Assembly: GCF_008932295.1 (NCBI RefSeq)
Contig: NZ_WBWA01000014.1
Coordinates: forward strand, 62,001 to 126,000
DNA from: Brucella tritici
Lineage (GTDB): Bacteria; Pseudomonadota; Alphaproteobacteria; Rhizobiales; Rhizobiaceae
DNA: 64,000 nucleotides
Direction: 5' to 3'
The position numbers and the translations under genes are program-made. The notes below the pieces were generated by a model that saw only the letters and a program-made list of their open reading frames with translations, did not search any database and was not told the DNA's origin. Positions 16,168-24,527 of this stretch are shown piece by piece; the stretch's first letter is position 1; the number at the start of each line of letters is the position of its first letter.

Positions 16168-17022
16168 ATGACCGATAAACGGGCGATGTGGACCTATTAC
16201 CAGGGCGAATGGCGTGAAGGAGATGTTCGCATCCTCGGTGCGGCATCACAAGCTACTTGGCTTGGTTCGCTGGTATTTGACGGCGCACGCTTGTTTGAAG
16301 GTGTTACGCCGGATCTCGACCGTCACTCAGCACGTGCCAACGACTCAGCCCGTGCTCTGGGATTGGAACCGACACTTTCCGCCAATGACATCGAGGCGCT
16401 TGCGCGCGAGGGCCTGAAAAAATTCGCACCGGGCACAGACGTTTATATCCGCCCCATGTACTGGGCAGAAGAAGGTGACGCCAGCGCAGTCGCTCCACTT
16501 GCATCATCCACGGATTTTGCACTCTGCCTTGAAGCGATCCCCATGGTCGAGCCGAAGGGCTTCACCATAACCACGACATCGTTTCGTCGGCCATATCTGG
16601 AAGTCATGCCGGTCAATGCCAAGGCGGCCTGCCTCTATCCAAACAATGCTCGCATGCTGCGTGAAGCAAAGGCAAAAGGTTTTAACAATGCACTGGTGAC
16701 CGACGTCGTCGGCAACGTTGCAGAGACGGCCACATCGAACGTTTTCATGGTGCGTGGCGACGAAGTTTTTACGCCAGTTCCCAACGGAACCTTCCTCAAC
16801 GGTATCACGCGCCAGCGTGTCATAAGTTTGCTGCGCGCAGCGGGCGTTACCGTTCACGAAACGACACTGAAGATCGAAGACTTCCGCCGGGCAGACGAAA
16901 TCTTCTCCTCCGGCAATATGAGCAAAGTTGTGCCGATTATCGGTTTTGATGATCGCAAACTGGAATACGGGCCGCTGACCAAACGCGCTCGTGCTCTTTA
17001 TTGGGAGTGGGCTCACGCCTGA
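16168..17022 (+). CDS. Class IV aminotransferase, branched-chain aminotransferase-like
   Basis: This 284-residue pyridoxal-phosphate enzyme of fold type IV has Lys152 (NAKAACLYPNN) as the cofactor-binding lysine and the class signature GNVAETATSNVFMV near residues 183-196. Branched-chain aminotransferases convert leucine, isoleucine and valine to 2-oxo acids with 2-oxoglutarate. D-amino acid transaminases and aminodeoxychorismate lyase share the fold. The start codon follows AGGG. It is not in a biosynthetic operon, since the next gene is a TauE/SafE permease after a hairpin, so a catabolic or housekeeping role is equally possible. Confidence 0.82.
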   Translation: MTDKRAMWTYYQGEWREGDVRILGAASQATWLGSLVFDGARLFEGVTPDLDRHSARANDSARALGLEPTLSANDIEALAREGLKKFAPGTDVYIRPMYWAEEGDASAVAPLASSTDFALCLEAIPMVEPKGFTITTTSFRRPYLEVMPVNAKAACLYPNNARMLREAKAKGFNNALVTDVVGNVAETATSNVFMVRGDEVFTPVPNGTFLNGITRQRVISLLRAAGVTVHETTLKIEDFRRADEIFSSGNMSKVVPIIGFDDRKLEYGPLTKRARALYWEWAHA

Positions 17023-17033
17023 TCTCCAAACAC

Positions 17034-17063
17034 AACATCTCCGGTCGTTGGATCGGAGATGTT
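17034..17063 (+). terminator. Terminator-like hairpin after the aminotransferase gene
   Basis: AACATCTCCG pairs perfectly with CGGAGATGTT over a 10-base loop, followed by a moderately T-rich tail. It lies 12 bp after the aminotransferase stop. Confidence 0.6.
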
Positions 17064-17099
17064 TGTTCCTTCTCCCACAATAGCTGACCTCATCATCAC

Positions 17100-17861
17100 A
17101 TGATCGAACATACGCCCCTTTTTCTCGCAATTGCAGTTATTGCGGCATTTCTTGTCGGGCTTTCGAAAGGTGGCTTGCCGTCGGTCGGTACACTTGCCGT
17201 TCCGTTGATGGCATTGGTCATATCACCAGTTACTGCTGCCGCTCTTTTGCTTCCGATCTATGTCATCAGCGATATGTTCGGCCTGTATCTTTATCGCCAC
17301 CACTTTTCCGCGCGTAATCTGGCGATCCTGACCCCGGCGGCAATTCTCGGCGTAGGCATTGGCTGGATGTTCAGTGCGCATCTGTCTCCGACATTCATCG
17401 GAATGCTTGTCGGATTGGTCGGCATCCTTTTCTGTTTCAATGCATGGTTCGGCGCACGCTATCGCAAACAGGCACGAAAGGCAGACGTTCCCGGCGGTGC
17501 CTTCTGGGGTGTACTTACCGGCCTTACCAGTTTCGTCTCTCATTCCGGCGCACCACCGTTTCAGATGTATGTGCTGCCGCAACACCTTCCAAAACTGGTC
17601 TTTGCTGGCACATCGACTATTCTTTTTGCCATCGTCAACGCCGCAAAGCTCGTGCCCTACTGGCAATTGCAGCAGTTTTCCAATCTCGACACATCACTCG
17701 GCCTTTGGCTCGTCCCTGCCGCCGTCATTGGCACCGTTGTTGGCGCAAGACTGACACGGATCATGCCCGACGGCCCATTCTTTCTGCTGGTGCAGCTGAC
17801 ATTATTCGGACTTTCCATCAAGTTGATTGCCGACTGGATTGCGCCTTATTTCTTCGGTTGA
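17100..17861 (+). CDS. TauE/SafE family permease
   Basis: This 253-residue membrane protein has eight hydrophobic segments and the family features FLVGLSKGGLPSVGTLAVPLMAL near residues 17-39 and TGLTSFVSHSGAPPFQMYVLP near 138-158. Family members are anion exporters or importers of sulfite, sulfoacetate, taurine-derived anions or other organic sulfonates. No clear ribosome site precedes the ATG. It is followed after 84 bp by a flavin dehydrogenase gene on the same strand. The substrate is unknown. Confidence 0.85.
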   Translation: MIEHTPLFLAIAVIAAFLVGLSKGGLPSVGTLAVPLMALVISPVTAAALLLPIYVISDMFGLYLYRHHFSARNLAILTPAAILGVGIGWMFSAHLSPTFIGMLVGLVGILFCFNAWFGARYRKQARKADVPGGAFWGVLTGLTSFVSHSGAPPFQMYVLPQHLPKLVFAGTSTILFAIVNAAKLVPYWQLQQFSNLDTSLGLWLVPAAVIGTVVGARLTRIMPDGPFFLLVQLTLFGLSIKLIADWIAPYFFG

Positions 17862-17945
17862 ATACATTCGGTCACCGCTTGCAACACTTCACCCCTTCGG
17901 TCACGATGCTTTCATCAAGCGCCTTTTGGGAGAGAGGAAGCGGGG

Positions 17946-19601
17946 ATGGCCGATGCTGATGCGATAATCATTGGAGCAGGGCTGGCGGGACTTGTCGCCG
18001 CTCACGAACTAGCTGCAGCCGGACGCAAAGTCATTCTCCTTGAGCAGGAAGGGGAAAATTCCATCGGTGGACAAGCGTTCTGGTCTCTCGGTGGGCTCTT
18101 CATGGTCGACAGTCCCGAACAGCGTCGCCTTGGCATCAAAGACAATATCGACCTCGCGCGACAGGACTGGTTCGGATCGGCACAATTTGACCGTTCCGAA
18201 GATCACTGGCCAAAACGCTGGGCTGAATCCTATCTCGAGTTTGCCGCCGGAGAAATGCGGGCGTGGCTTCATGGTCTTGGCATGCGCTGGTTTCCTGTTG
18301 TCGGCTGGGCAGAGCGTGGCGGAGCAAAAGCAGATGGTCACGGTAATTCAGTGCCGCGGTTTCATGTGACCTGGGGAACGGGACCGGCTGTTGTAGCACC
18401 GTTCGAACGGTCGCTCCGCGCAGCAATCAGCGAAGGACTCATAACCCTAAAATGCCGTCATAGGGTCAACAGCATCGCTACTAGCGGCGGGCGCGTCGGT
18501 GGCGTCTATGGAGCGGTGCTGGCGCCATCGACCGCCGAGCGCGGGCAATCTTCGTCACGCGATACTATTGGCGAGTTTGCCTATTTTTCTGACTGCGTAA
18601 TCGTCACATCTGGTGGCATAGGCGGCGACCCGGACAAAGTTCGAAGGGCATGGCCACGCGACAGGCTGGGCATTCCTCCGAAAGAAATGGTATTGGGCGT
18701 TCCGGCTCACGTTGATGGACGCGGCATCGATATTGCCGTGGCTGCTGGTGGACATGTCATCAATGCTGATCGCATGTGGCACTATACGGAAGGCGTGCGA
18801 AACTGGAACCCAATCTGGCCAAACCATGGCATTCGCATTCTGCCCGGGCCGTCATCCATGTGGTTCGACGCCAGGGGCAATCGTCTCCCCGCGCCCTGTC
18901 TTCCCGGTTTCGATACGCTTGGCACTCTCAAGCATATTCTCTCGACCGGCTACGATTATTCCTGGTTCATATTGACTGAGAAAATCATCCGCAAAGAGTT
19001 TTCACTATCCGGATCGGAACAAAATCCGGACCTCACCGGCAAAAACTGGAAGCTTTTGCTTAAAAGCCGCCTCGGCAAGGCTTCCCCACCGCCGGTCAAG
19101 GCGTTCTTGGACAATGGAGCCGACTTTATTACAGCCGGAACGCTGGACGAACTTGTTGCAAGAATGAACGGTTTGACTGACGAAAAAATCCTCAATCCAG
19201 ATCATATCCGCTATCAAATGGAAGCGCGGGATCGCGAAATAGCGAACCGTTATTCCAAGGATGCACAGGTGATGGCAATCCACAATGCCCGCGCCTATAT
19301 CGGTGATCGTCTCACACGCGCGGTGCCGCCGCATTCTCTGCTCGACCCAACCAATGGTCCGCTTATTGCTGTCAAACTTCATATTCTGACGCGCAAGACG
19401 CTTGGTGGCTTGCATACCGATATGGATGCCCAGGTGCTGAATGCGGCTGGCGAAAAAGTGCCTGGATTATATGCAGCAGGCGAGGCTGCTGGCTTTGGCG
19501 GCGGCGGTTATCATGGTTACAACGCGCTTGAAGGAACATTTCTCGGAGGCTGCATCTTTTCCGGCCGGACAGCCGGACGTGCAGCGGCAGCCAGAATATG
19601 A
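17946..19601 (+). CDS. FAD-binding dehydrogenase (3-ketosteroid dehydrogenase/fumarate reductase-like)
   Basis: This 551-residue flavoprotein has a dinucleotide-binding motif GAGLAGLVAAHELAAAG at residues 9-25 and the closing FAD motif GLYAAGEAAGFGGGGYHG near 510-527. It matches the conserved FAD-binding dehydrogenase group often annotated as KstD-like. The family oxidises or desaturates hydrophobic or carboxylic substrates, but the role of this subgroup is not established. A ribosome site GGGAGAGAGGAAG precedes the ATG. No steroid or sulfonate catabolic genes lie nearby, so no substrate is proposed. Confidence 0.8.
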   Translation: MADADAIIIGAGLAGLVAAHELAAAGRKVILLEQEGENSIGGQAFWSLGGLFMVDSPEQRRLGIKDNIDLARQDWFGSAQFDRSEDHWPKRWAESYLEFAAGEMRAWLHGLGMRWFPVVGWAERGGAKADGHGNSVPRFHVTWGTGPAVVAPFERSLRAAISEGLITLKCRHRVNSIATSGGRVGGVYGAVLAPSTAERGQSSSRDTIGEFAYFSDCVIVTSGGIGGDPDKVRRAWPRDRLGIPPKEMVLGVPAHVDGRGIDIAVAAGGHVINADRMWHYTEGVRNWNPIWPNHGIRILPGPSSMWFDARGNRLPAPCLPGFDTLGTLKHILSTGYDYSWFILTEKIIRKEFSLSGSEQNPDLTGKNWKLLLKSRLGKASPPPVKAFLDNGADFITAGTLDELVARMNGLTDEKILNPDHIRYQMEARDREIANRYSKDAQVMAIHNARAYIGDRLTRAVPPHSLLDPTNGPLIAVKLHILTRKTLGGLHTDMDAQVLNAAGEKVPGLYAAGEAAGFGGGGYHGYNALEGTFLGGCIFSGRTAGRAAAARI

Positions 19602-19663
19602 CTCCCATTTCTGAAAAGTATCAGACTCAACATCGGCCTTCCGCGGCCTCATTCCATATATGA

Positions 19664-19756
19664 GTTTTTTATTTTTCAGTGTCGCGCCTACTCTCGAAAC
19701 CCTATGCGGTGCGGCAACATAATGCCCCTGTAAGAAACAGGGAGTCCCTTAGGGGC
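19664..19756 (+). promoter_or_regulatory. kdp control region with alternative leader hairpins
   Basis: A T-rich stretch (19664-19678) resembles the A/T-rich sites bound by KdpE, and CATAAT (19718-19723) is a possible -10 element. Downstream, GCCCCT (19724-19729) can pair with AGGGGC (19751-19756), which holds the ribosome site of the first kdp miniprotein. The overlapping CCCTG (19726-19730) can instead pair with CAGGG (19738-19742). The two folds exclude each other. Regulation is inferred, not shown. Confidence 0.45.
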
Positions 19757-19765
19757 AGTTCAGGC

Positions 19766-19852
19766 ATGACAATGGATTTCGCCGTCCTTGCAATTGGGAT
19801 TGGCTTTTTCGCACTGATGTTCGGCTATTTGCGCATCTGCGAACGGCTTTGA
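19766..19852 (+). CDS. 28-residue single-span membrane miniprotein upstream of kdpF
   Basis: The ORF begins at an ATG ten bases after AGGGG and encodes 28 residues. A hydrophobic segment (about residues 5-21, rich in Ala, Ile, Phe and Gly) ends in the polar tail RICERL. Size and layout resemble KdpF but the sequence is different, and a recognisable kdpF follows nine bases later. The tight spacing and ribosome site argue for translation. From general recollection, short frames of this kind occur upstream of kdpF in other proteobacteria, usually unannotated. It may be an accessory subunit of the Kdp complex or a leader peptide. No function is claimed. Confidence 0.6.
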   Translation: MTMDFAVLAIGIGFFALMFGYLRICERL

Positions 19853-19861
19853 GGCATCGCC

Positions 19862-19951
19862 ATGATGATTGAATACATCGCTGGCGCTTTGGTTGCAGCC
19901 TTCATAGCCGCTTATCTCCTTTACGCGCTCATACGACCGGAGCGGTTCTAG
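19862..19951 (+). CDS. kdpF: Potassium-transporting ATPase small subunit KdpF
   Basis: This 29-residue peptide has one membrane helix (residues 4-23) and the characteristic end LLYALIRPERF, matching the KdpF consensus Y-x-x-x-RPERF. KdpF is a lipid-like stabiliser of the KdpABC complex in the inner membrane. It lies 9 bp after the first miniprotein and 56 bp before kdpA. Two adjacent ATG codons (19862 and 19865) are possible starts. Confidence 0.88.
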   Translation: MMIEYIAGALVAAFIAAYLLYALIRPERF

Positions 19952-20007
19952 GCCAATCTGTGGCCCAGCCCGCGTAACCGGCAGCCTTTCAGGCCTCGGA
20001 AAAGACC

Positions 20008-21711
20008 ATGACACTCAATGGATGGATTCAGATCCTCGTTTTTTGCGGGATCATCATTTTGCTCGTCAAACCGCTCGGCGGTTACATGACACGCGTTTTC
20101 AGCGGTGAGCGGACCTTCCTTTCACCTGTCCTCGTTCCAGTCGAGCGTGGGCTTTATCGCCTCGCAGGCGCAAGCGAACGAGAAGAACAGCATTGGATGA
20201 CCTACACCGTCTCCCTCTTGCTATTCAATTTGGCCGGCTTTCTGCTGCTTTATATACTGCAACGGTTTCAGGGCTCCCTGCCCTTCAATCCGATGGGTAT
20301 GAGCAACGTGCCGGCAGATCTCGCCTTCAACACCACTGCCAGTTTTGTCACCAACACCAACTGGCAGAACTATGGCGGTGAAAGCACTATGTCCTACCTG
20401 ACACAAATGGCAGGGCTGACAGTGCAGAACTTCGTTTCAGCCGCTACTGGCGTTGCCATCGCCATAGCGCTCATTCGCGCGTTCTCGCGCAAATCCATGA
20501 AAACGCTTGGAAGTTTCTGGGTCGACCTCACACGCTGCACGCTCTACGTCCTTTTGCCCTTGTGCATTGTTCTCACTCTAGCTTTCGTCGGCCTCGGCGT
20601 ACCGCAAACGATTGGGGCTTATGCTGAAGCAACGACGCTGGAAGGCGCAAGACAGGTGATCGCACTCGGACCGGTTGCTTCGCAGCTTGCCATCAAGATG
20701 CTCGGCACCAATGGCGGCGGCTTCTTCAATGCCAATTCGGCGCATCCCTTCGAAAATCCTGACGCTATCTCCAACATGATCCAGATGGTTGCGATTTTCG
20801 CTATTGGCGCGGCCCTCACCAACGTCTTCGGACGAATGGTCGGCAACGAACGCCAGGGTTGGGCGATTTTTGCTGCCATGGGCATATTGTTCGTTGCAGG
20901 CGTTGCTATCTGCTACTGGGCGGAAGCGGCAGGCAACCCCCTTATCCATGCGCTCGGCATCGATGGCGGCAACATGGAGGGCAAGGAAACGCGTTTCGGC
21001 ATTGCAATGTCCGCACTTTTCGCCGTCGTTACGACCGCCGCGTCTTGCGGTGCGGTGATCGCCATGCATGACAGCATGATGGCACTGGGCGGAATGATCC
21101 CCATGATCAATATGATGCTGGGAGAGATTATCATCGGCGGCGTAGGCGCAGGCTTTTACGGAATTGTTCTGTTCATCGTCGTTGCCATTTTCGTGGCCGG
21201 GCTGATGGTTGGACGCACTCCTGAATATCTCGGCAAGAAGATCGAGGCCAAGGAGGTGAAAATGGCGATGCTCGCCGTACTCTGCCTGCCGCTGTCGATC
21301 CTTGGCTTTACGGCAATCGCCTCCGTCATTCCGGCAGGCTTGAGTTCCATTGCCAATCCGGGACCGCACGGTTTTTCGGAAATCCTCTATGCCTATACGT
21401 CGGGAACCGCCAATAACGGCTCGGCATTCGGCGGGCTCTCCGGCGACACGCCCTGGTACAATATCACCATCGGTCTCGCCATGCTGATGGGCCGATTTCT
21501 GGTGATCGTTCCTGCAATGGCAATAGCCGGTTCACTTGTCGCCAAGAAAGCAGCTCCCCAATCTGCAGGCACCTTCCCTACAACCGGCCCGCTTTTCGTA
21601 GGCTTGCTGATCGGCGTCATCCTTGTGGTTGGAGGTTTGATCTTCTTCTCAGCGCTGGCACTCGGTCCCATTGCCGAACACCTCGCTATGGTGAAGGGGC
21701 AGATGTTCTGA
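20008..21711 (+). CDS. kdpA: Potassium-transporting ATPase potassium-binding subunit KdpA
   Basis: This 567-residue polytopic protein has four repeated pore segments, including [51 protein letters not shown] and [16 protein letters not shown]. These form the K+ selectivity filter of KdpA. It binds and conducts K+ from the periplasm, while KdpB supplies the energy. Length and motifs are standard. Its stop codon overlaps the start of a 28-residue frame (TGATG) before kdpB, which is not part of the classical kdpFABC layout. Confidence 0.97.
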   Translation: MTLNGWIQILVFCGIIILLVKPLGGYMTRVFSGERTFLSPVLVPVERGLYRLAGASEREEQHWMTYTVSLLLFNLAGFLLLYILQRFQGSLPFNPMGMSNVPADLAFNTTASFVTNTNWQNYGGESTMSYLTQMAGLTVQNFVSAATGVAIAIALIRAFSRKSMKTLGSFWVDLTRCTLYVLLPLCIVLTLAFVGLGVPQTIGAYAEATTLEGARQVIALGPVASQLAIKMLGTNGGGFFNANSAHPFENPDAISNMIQMVAIFAIGAALTNVFGRMVGNERQGWAIFAAMGILFVAGVAICYWAEAAGNPLIHALGIDGGNMEGKETRFGIAMSALFAVVTTAASCGAVIAMHDSMMALGGMIPMINMMLGEIIIGGVGAGFYGIVLFIVVAIFVAGLMVGRTPEYLGKKIEAKEVKMAMLAVLCLPLSILGFTAIASVIPAGLSSIANPGPHGFSEILYAYTSGTANNGSAFGGLSGDTPWYNITIGLAMLMGRFLVIVPAMAIAGSLVAKKAAPQSAGTFPTTGPLFVGLLIGVILVVGGLIFFSALALGPIAEHLAMVKGQMF

Positions 21712-21797
21712 TGCTGAAACCCTCTAGCTGCATTCTCTCGATCCTTCTAGCAACGACCGTTCTTCTTCTCGCGGTTCAGCTTGCCGGATTGATCTGA
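21711..21797 (+). CDS. 28-residue hydrophobic miniprotein between kdpA and kdpB
   Basis: The ATG overlaps the kdpA stop (TGATG), so ribosomes ending kdpA could restart here. The frame encodes 28 residues: a short polar start (MLKPSS) and a single hydrophobic segment to the end. It stops 40 bp before kdpB, which has its own TGGAG site. It could be an extra small subunit resembling KdpF or a chance frame in a 126-bp spacer. The hydrophobicity and coupling favour a real peptide, but I see no homologue by eye. Confidence 0.45.
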   Translation: MLKPSSCILSILLATTVLLLAVQLAGLI

Positions 21798-21837
21798 GCT
21801 TTCCGAACGGAAACGTAATTTTACTGGAGCCTCTGTT

Positions 21838-23892
21838 ATGAGCCAGTCCAAATCCGCGAGCATTCTCGATGCCCGCATCCTTTTACCCGCCATCGGCGAT
21901 GCCTTTCGCAAGCTCAACCCCAGAAGCCTTGCACGCAATCCGGTAATGTTTGTGGTTGCCGTCGTTTCGCTACTCACGACATTGCTGCTTTTGAAAGACG
22001 TGGTCGCCGCCAATCCAAATGTCGGTTTCTCATTCCAGATCGTATTGTGGCTGTGGTTCACAGTCCTGTTTGCCAATTTTGCCGAGGCCGTCGCAGAAGG
22101 CCGCGGCAAAGCGCAGGCAGATTCGTTGCGTCGGACGCGAACGGAAACTCAAGCCAAACTTCTGGATAATCCCGGAGGCCCAAGCTGGAAAAGCGTGCCG
22201 GGAACGAGCTTGAAAGTTGGCGATATCGTTCTGGTAGAAGCGAATGACATTATTCCCTCAGACGGAGAAGTCATCGAAGGTGTGGCATCCGTCAACGAAG
22301 CTGCCATCACTGGCGAATCCGCGCCGGTCATCCGAGAATCCGGCGGCGACCGCTCTGCCGTTACAGGCGGAACACAGGTCCTGTCCGATTGGATCAAGGT
22401 TCGTATCACAGCCGCGCAAGGTTCGACCTTCATCGACAAGATGATCAGTCTCGTGGAAGGCGCCGAACGCCAGAAAACGCCAAATGAGATCGCGCTCAAT
22501 ATTCTGCTTGCAGGCATGACGCTGATCTTCGTTCTCGCCGTCGTTACGATCCCGAGCTTTGCGACTTATGCAGGCGGCTACATCTCTGTCACGGTACTGG
22601 TCGCACTTTTCGTCACCCTGATCCCGACCACAATCGGTGCCTTGCTTTCTGCTATTGGCATTGCAGGCATGGACCGCCTCGTACGCTTCAATGTGCTTGC
22701 CATGTCCGGGCGTGCAGTAGAAGCAGCAGGTGACGTCGACACCCTTCTCCTCGACAAGACCGGAACGATCACTCTTGGCAATCGTCAGGCAACTGCTTTT
22801 GTGCCGGTCAATGGCGTGACTGAGCAAGAACTTGCCGATGCAGCGCAACTGGCCTCTCTTGCCGATGAAACACCGGAAGGTCGTTCCATCGTCGTTCTCG
22901 CCAAGGAAAAATACGGATTGCGCGGGCGCGATATGCAAGGTCTTCACGCGCATTTCGTACCATTCACAGCACAAAGCCGCATGAGCGGGGTCGACATTGA
23001 AGGTTCCATCATTCGCAAAGGCGCTGTGGATGCTGTGCTTGCCTATGTGGGGCAGAGCAGGCACGCCGATGAAAGAACACACTCGGAACTGCAATCCATC
23101 GCTGACACAATCGCCAAGGCTGGCGGCACACCACTTGCGGTCGCTAAAGACGGCCACCTTCTTGGCGTTGTGCACCTGAAGGACATCGTCAAAGGCGGCA
23201 TCCGCGAACGTTTTGCAGAGTTGCGTCGCATGGGGATCCGCACGGTCATGATCACCGGTGATAACCCGATGACCGCTGCAGCCATAGCTGCTGAAGCCGG
23301 TGTGGACGACTTTCTTGCGCAGGCAACGCCTGAAAACAAGCTGTCGCTGATCCGTGAAGAACAGGCGAAGGGCAAACTAGTTGCAATGTGCGGGGACGGC
23401 ACCAATGATGCCCCCGCCCTGGCTCAGGCCGATGTCGGCGTGGCCATGAATACCGGTACGGTTGCCGCACGTGAAGCAGGCAATATGGTCGATCTCGACA
23501 GTGACCCCACGAAACTCATCGAAATTGTTGAAATCGGCAAGCAATTGCTGATGACACGCGGAGCGTTGACGACCTTCTCCATTGCCAATGACATTGCAAA
23601 ATATTTTGCCATTATTCCGGCGATGTTTCTGGCCTTCTATCCTCAACTTGGCGCGCTCAACATCATGGGACTCGCTACGCCACAGAGCGCTATTCTGTCA
23701 GCCATTATCTTCAACGCCTTGATTATTGTAGCCCTGATCCCGCTTTCGCTGAAAGGCGTTACCTACAAGCCGGTTGGCGCTGGAGCGCTCCTCTCGCGCA
23801 ATCTACTGATCTACGGCCTCGGCGGCGTCATCGTGCCGTTCATCGGCATCAAGGCCATCGATATGGCCATTACCGCCCTTGGCCTCGCATAA
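21838..23892 (+). CDS. kdpB: Potassium-transporting ATPase ATP-binding subunit KdpB
   Basis: This 684-residue P-type ATPase has the phosphorylated Asp306 in DKTGT, the actuator motif TGES (near residue 160), the hinge [21 protein letters not shown] and [19 protein letters not shown]. These are complete and typical of the KdpB subclass. It hydrolyses ATP to drive K+ through KdpA. TGGAG precedes the ATG, and kdpC follows after 12 bp. All catalytic motifs are intact. Confidence 0.97.
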   Translation: MSQSKSASILDARILLPAIGDAFRKLNPRSLARNPVMFVVAVVSLLTTLLLLKDVVAANPNVGFSFQIVLWLWFTVLFANFAEAVAEGRGKAQADSLRRTRTETQAKLLDNPGGPSWKSVPGTSLKVGDIVLVEANDIIPSDGEVIEGVASVNEAAITGESAPVIRESGGDRSAVTGGTQVLSDWIKVRITAAQGSTFIDKMISLVEGAERQKTPNEIALNILLAGMTLIFVLAVVTIPSFATYAGGYISVTVLVALFVTLIPTTIGALLSAIGIAGMDRLVRFNVLAMSGRAVEAAGDVDTLLLDKTGTITLGNRQATAFVPVNGVTEQELADAAQLASLADETPEGRSIVVLAKEKYGLRGRDMQGLHAHFVPFTAQSRMSGVDIEGSIIRKGAVDAVLAYVGQSRHADERTHSELQSIADTIAKAGGTPLAVAKDGHLLGVVHLKDIVKGGIRERFAELRRMGIRTVMITGDNPMTAAAIAAEAGVDDFLAQATPENKLSLIREEQAKGKLVAMCGDGTNDAPALAQADVGVAMNTGTVAAREAGNMVDLDSDPTKLIEIVEIGKQLLMTRGALTTFSIANDIAKYFAIIPAMFLAFYPQLGALNIMGLATPQSAILSAIIFNALIIVALIPLSLKGVTYKPVGAGALLSRNLLIYGLGGVIVPFIGIKAIDMAITALGLA

Positions 23893-23904
23893 GGATTAGC
23901 AAAA

Positions 23905-24477
23905 ATGCTGAAACAACTTCGCCCAGCGCTTGTGATGATCGTGTCGCTTACCGTCATAACGGGATTGCTCTATCCGCTTGGTATGACGGGTATCGCACAG
24001 GCGATCTTTCCTGCCAATGCCAATGGCAGCCTGATCGAAAAGGACGGTACAATCATTGGCTCCGAATTGATCGGACAAGGCTTCACCGGTGATCGCTACT
24101 TTCACGGTCGACCATCTGCCGCAGGACAAAACGGTTATGATGCCGCGAGTTCCGGCGGTTCCAATCTCGGCCCAACCAACCCAAAACTCATCGAGCGCAT
24201 TAAAGCCGACGCCACTGCGCTGGCACAAAGCGAAGACTCCGCGCCACCGCCAATCAACCTCGTGACAACTTCCGCAAGCGGCCTCGATCCGCATATTTCG
24301 CCGGAGGCGGCTTTTTATCAGATATCCCGCGTTGCGAAAGCGCGCGGGATGAATGAAGCCGCATTGCGCGGAATTGTCGAGCAACAGATTGAAGCTCGCG
24401 AACTTGGCTTCCTCGGTGAACCGGTGGTCAATGTTTTGAAGCTGAACCTTGTTCTGGACAGGACAGGCGCCAAGTAG
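23905..24477 (+). CDS. kdpC: Potassium-transporting ATPase subunit KdpC
   Basis: This 190-residue protein has one N-terminal membrane helix (residues 10-33) and a periplasmic domain. The KdpC motifs [28 protein letters not shown] and [13 protein letters not shown] are present. KdpC stabilises the complex and raises the K+ affinity of KdpA. AAGGA precedes the ATG. A GGCGGC/GCCGCC hairpin (24485-24506) lies in the gap before kdpD and may reduce read-through into the regulator genes. Confidence 0.96.
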   Translation: MLKQLRPALVMIVSLTVITGLLYPLGMTGIAQAIFPANANGSLIEKDGTIIGSELIGQGFTGDRYFHGRPSAAGQNGYDAASSGGSNLGPTNPKLIERIKADATALAQSEDSAPPPINLVTTSASGLDPHISPEAAFYQISRVAKARGMNEAALRGIVEQQIEARELGFLGEPVVNVLKLNLVLDRTGAK

Positions 24478-24527
24478 AATAACTGGCGGCGGCATGATTT
24501 GCCGCCCCTTCCTTTCAGGAGTGTTGT

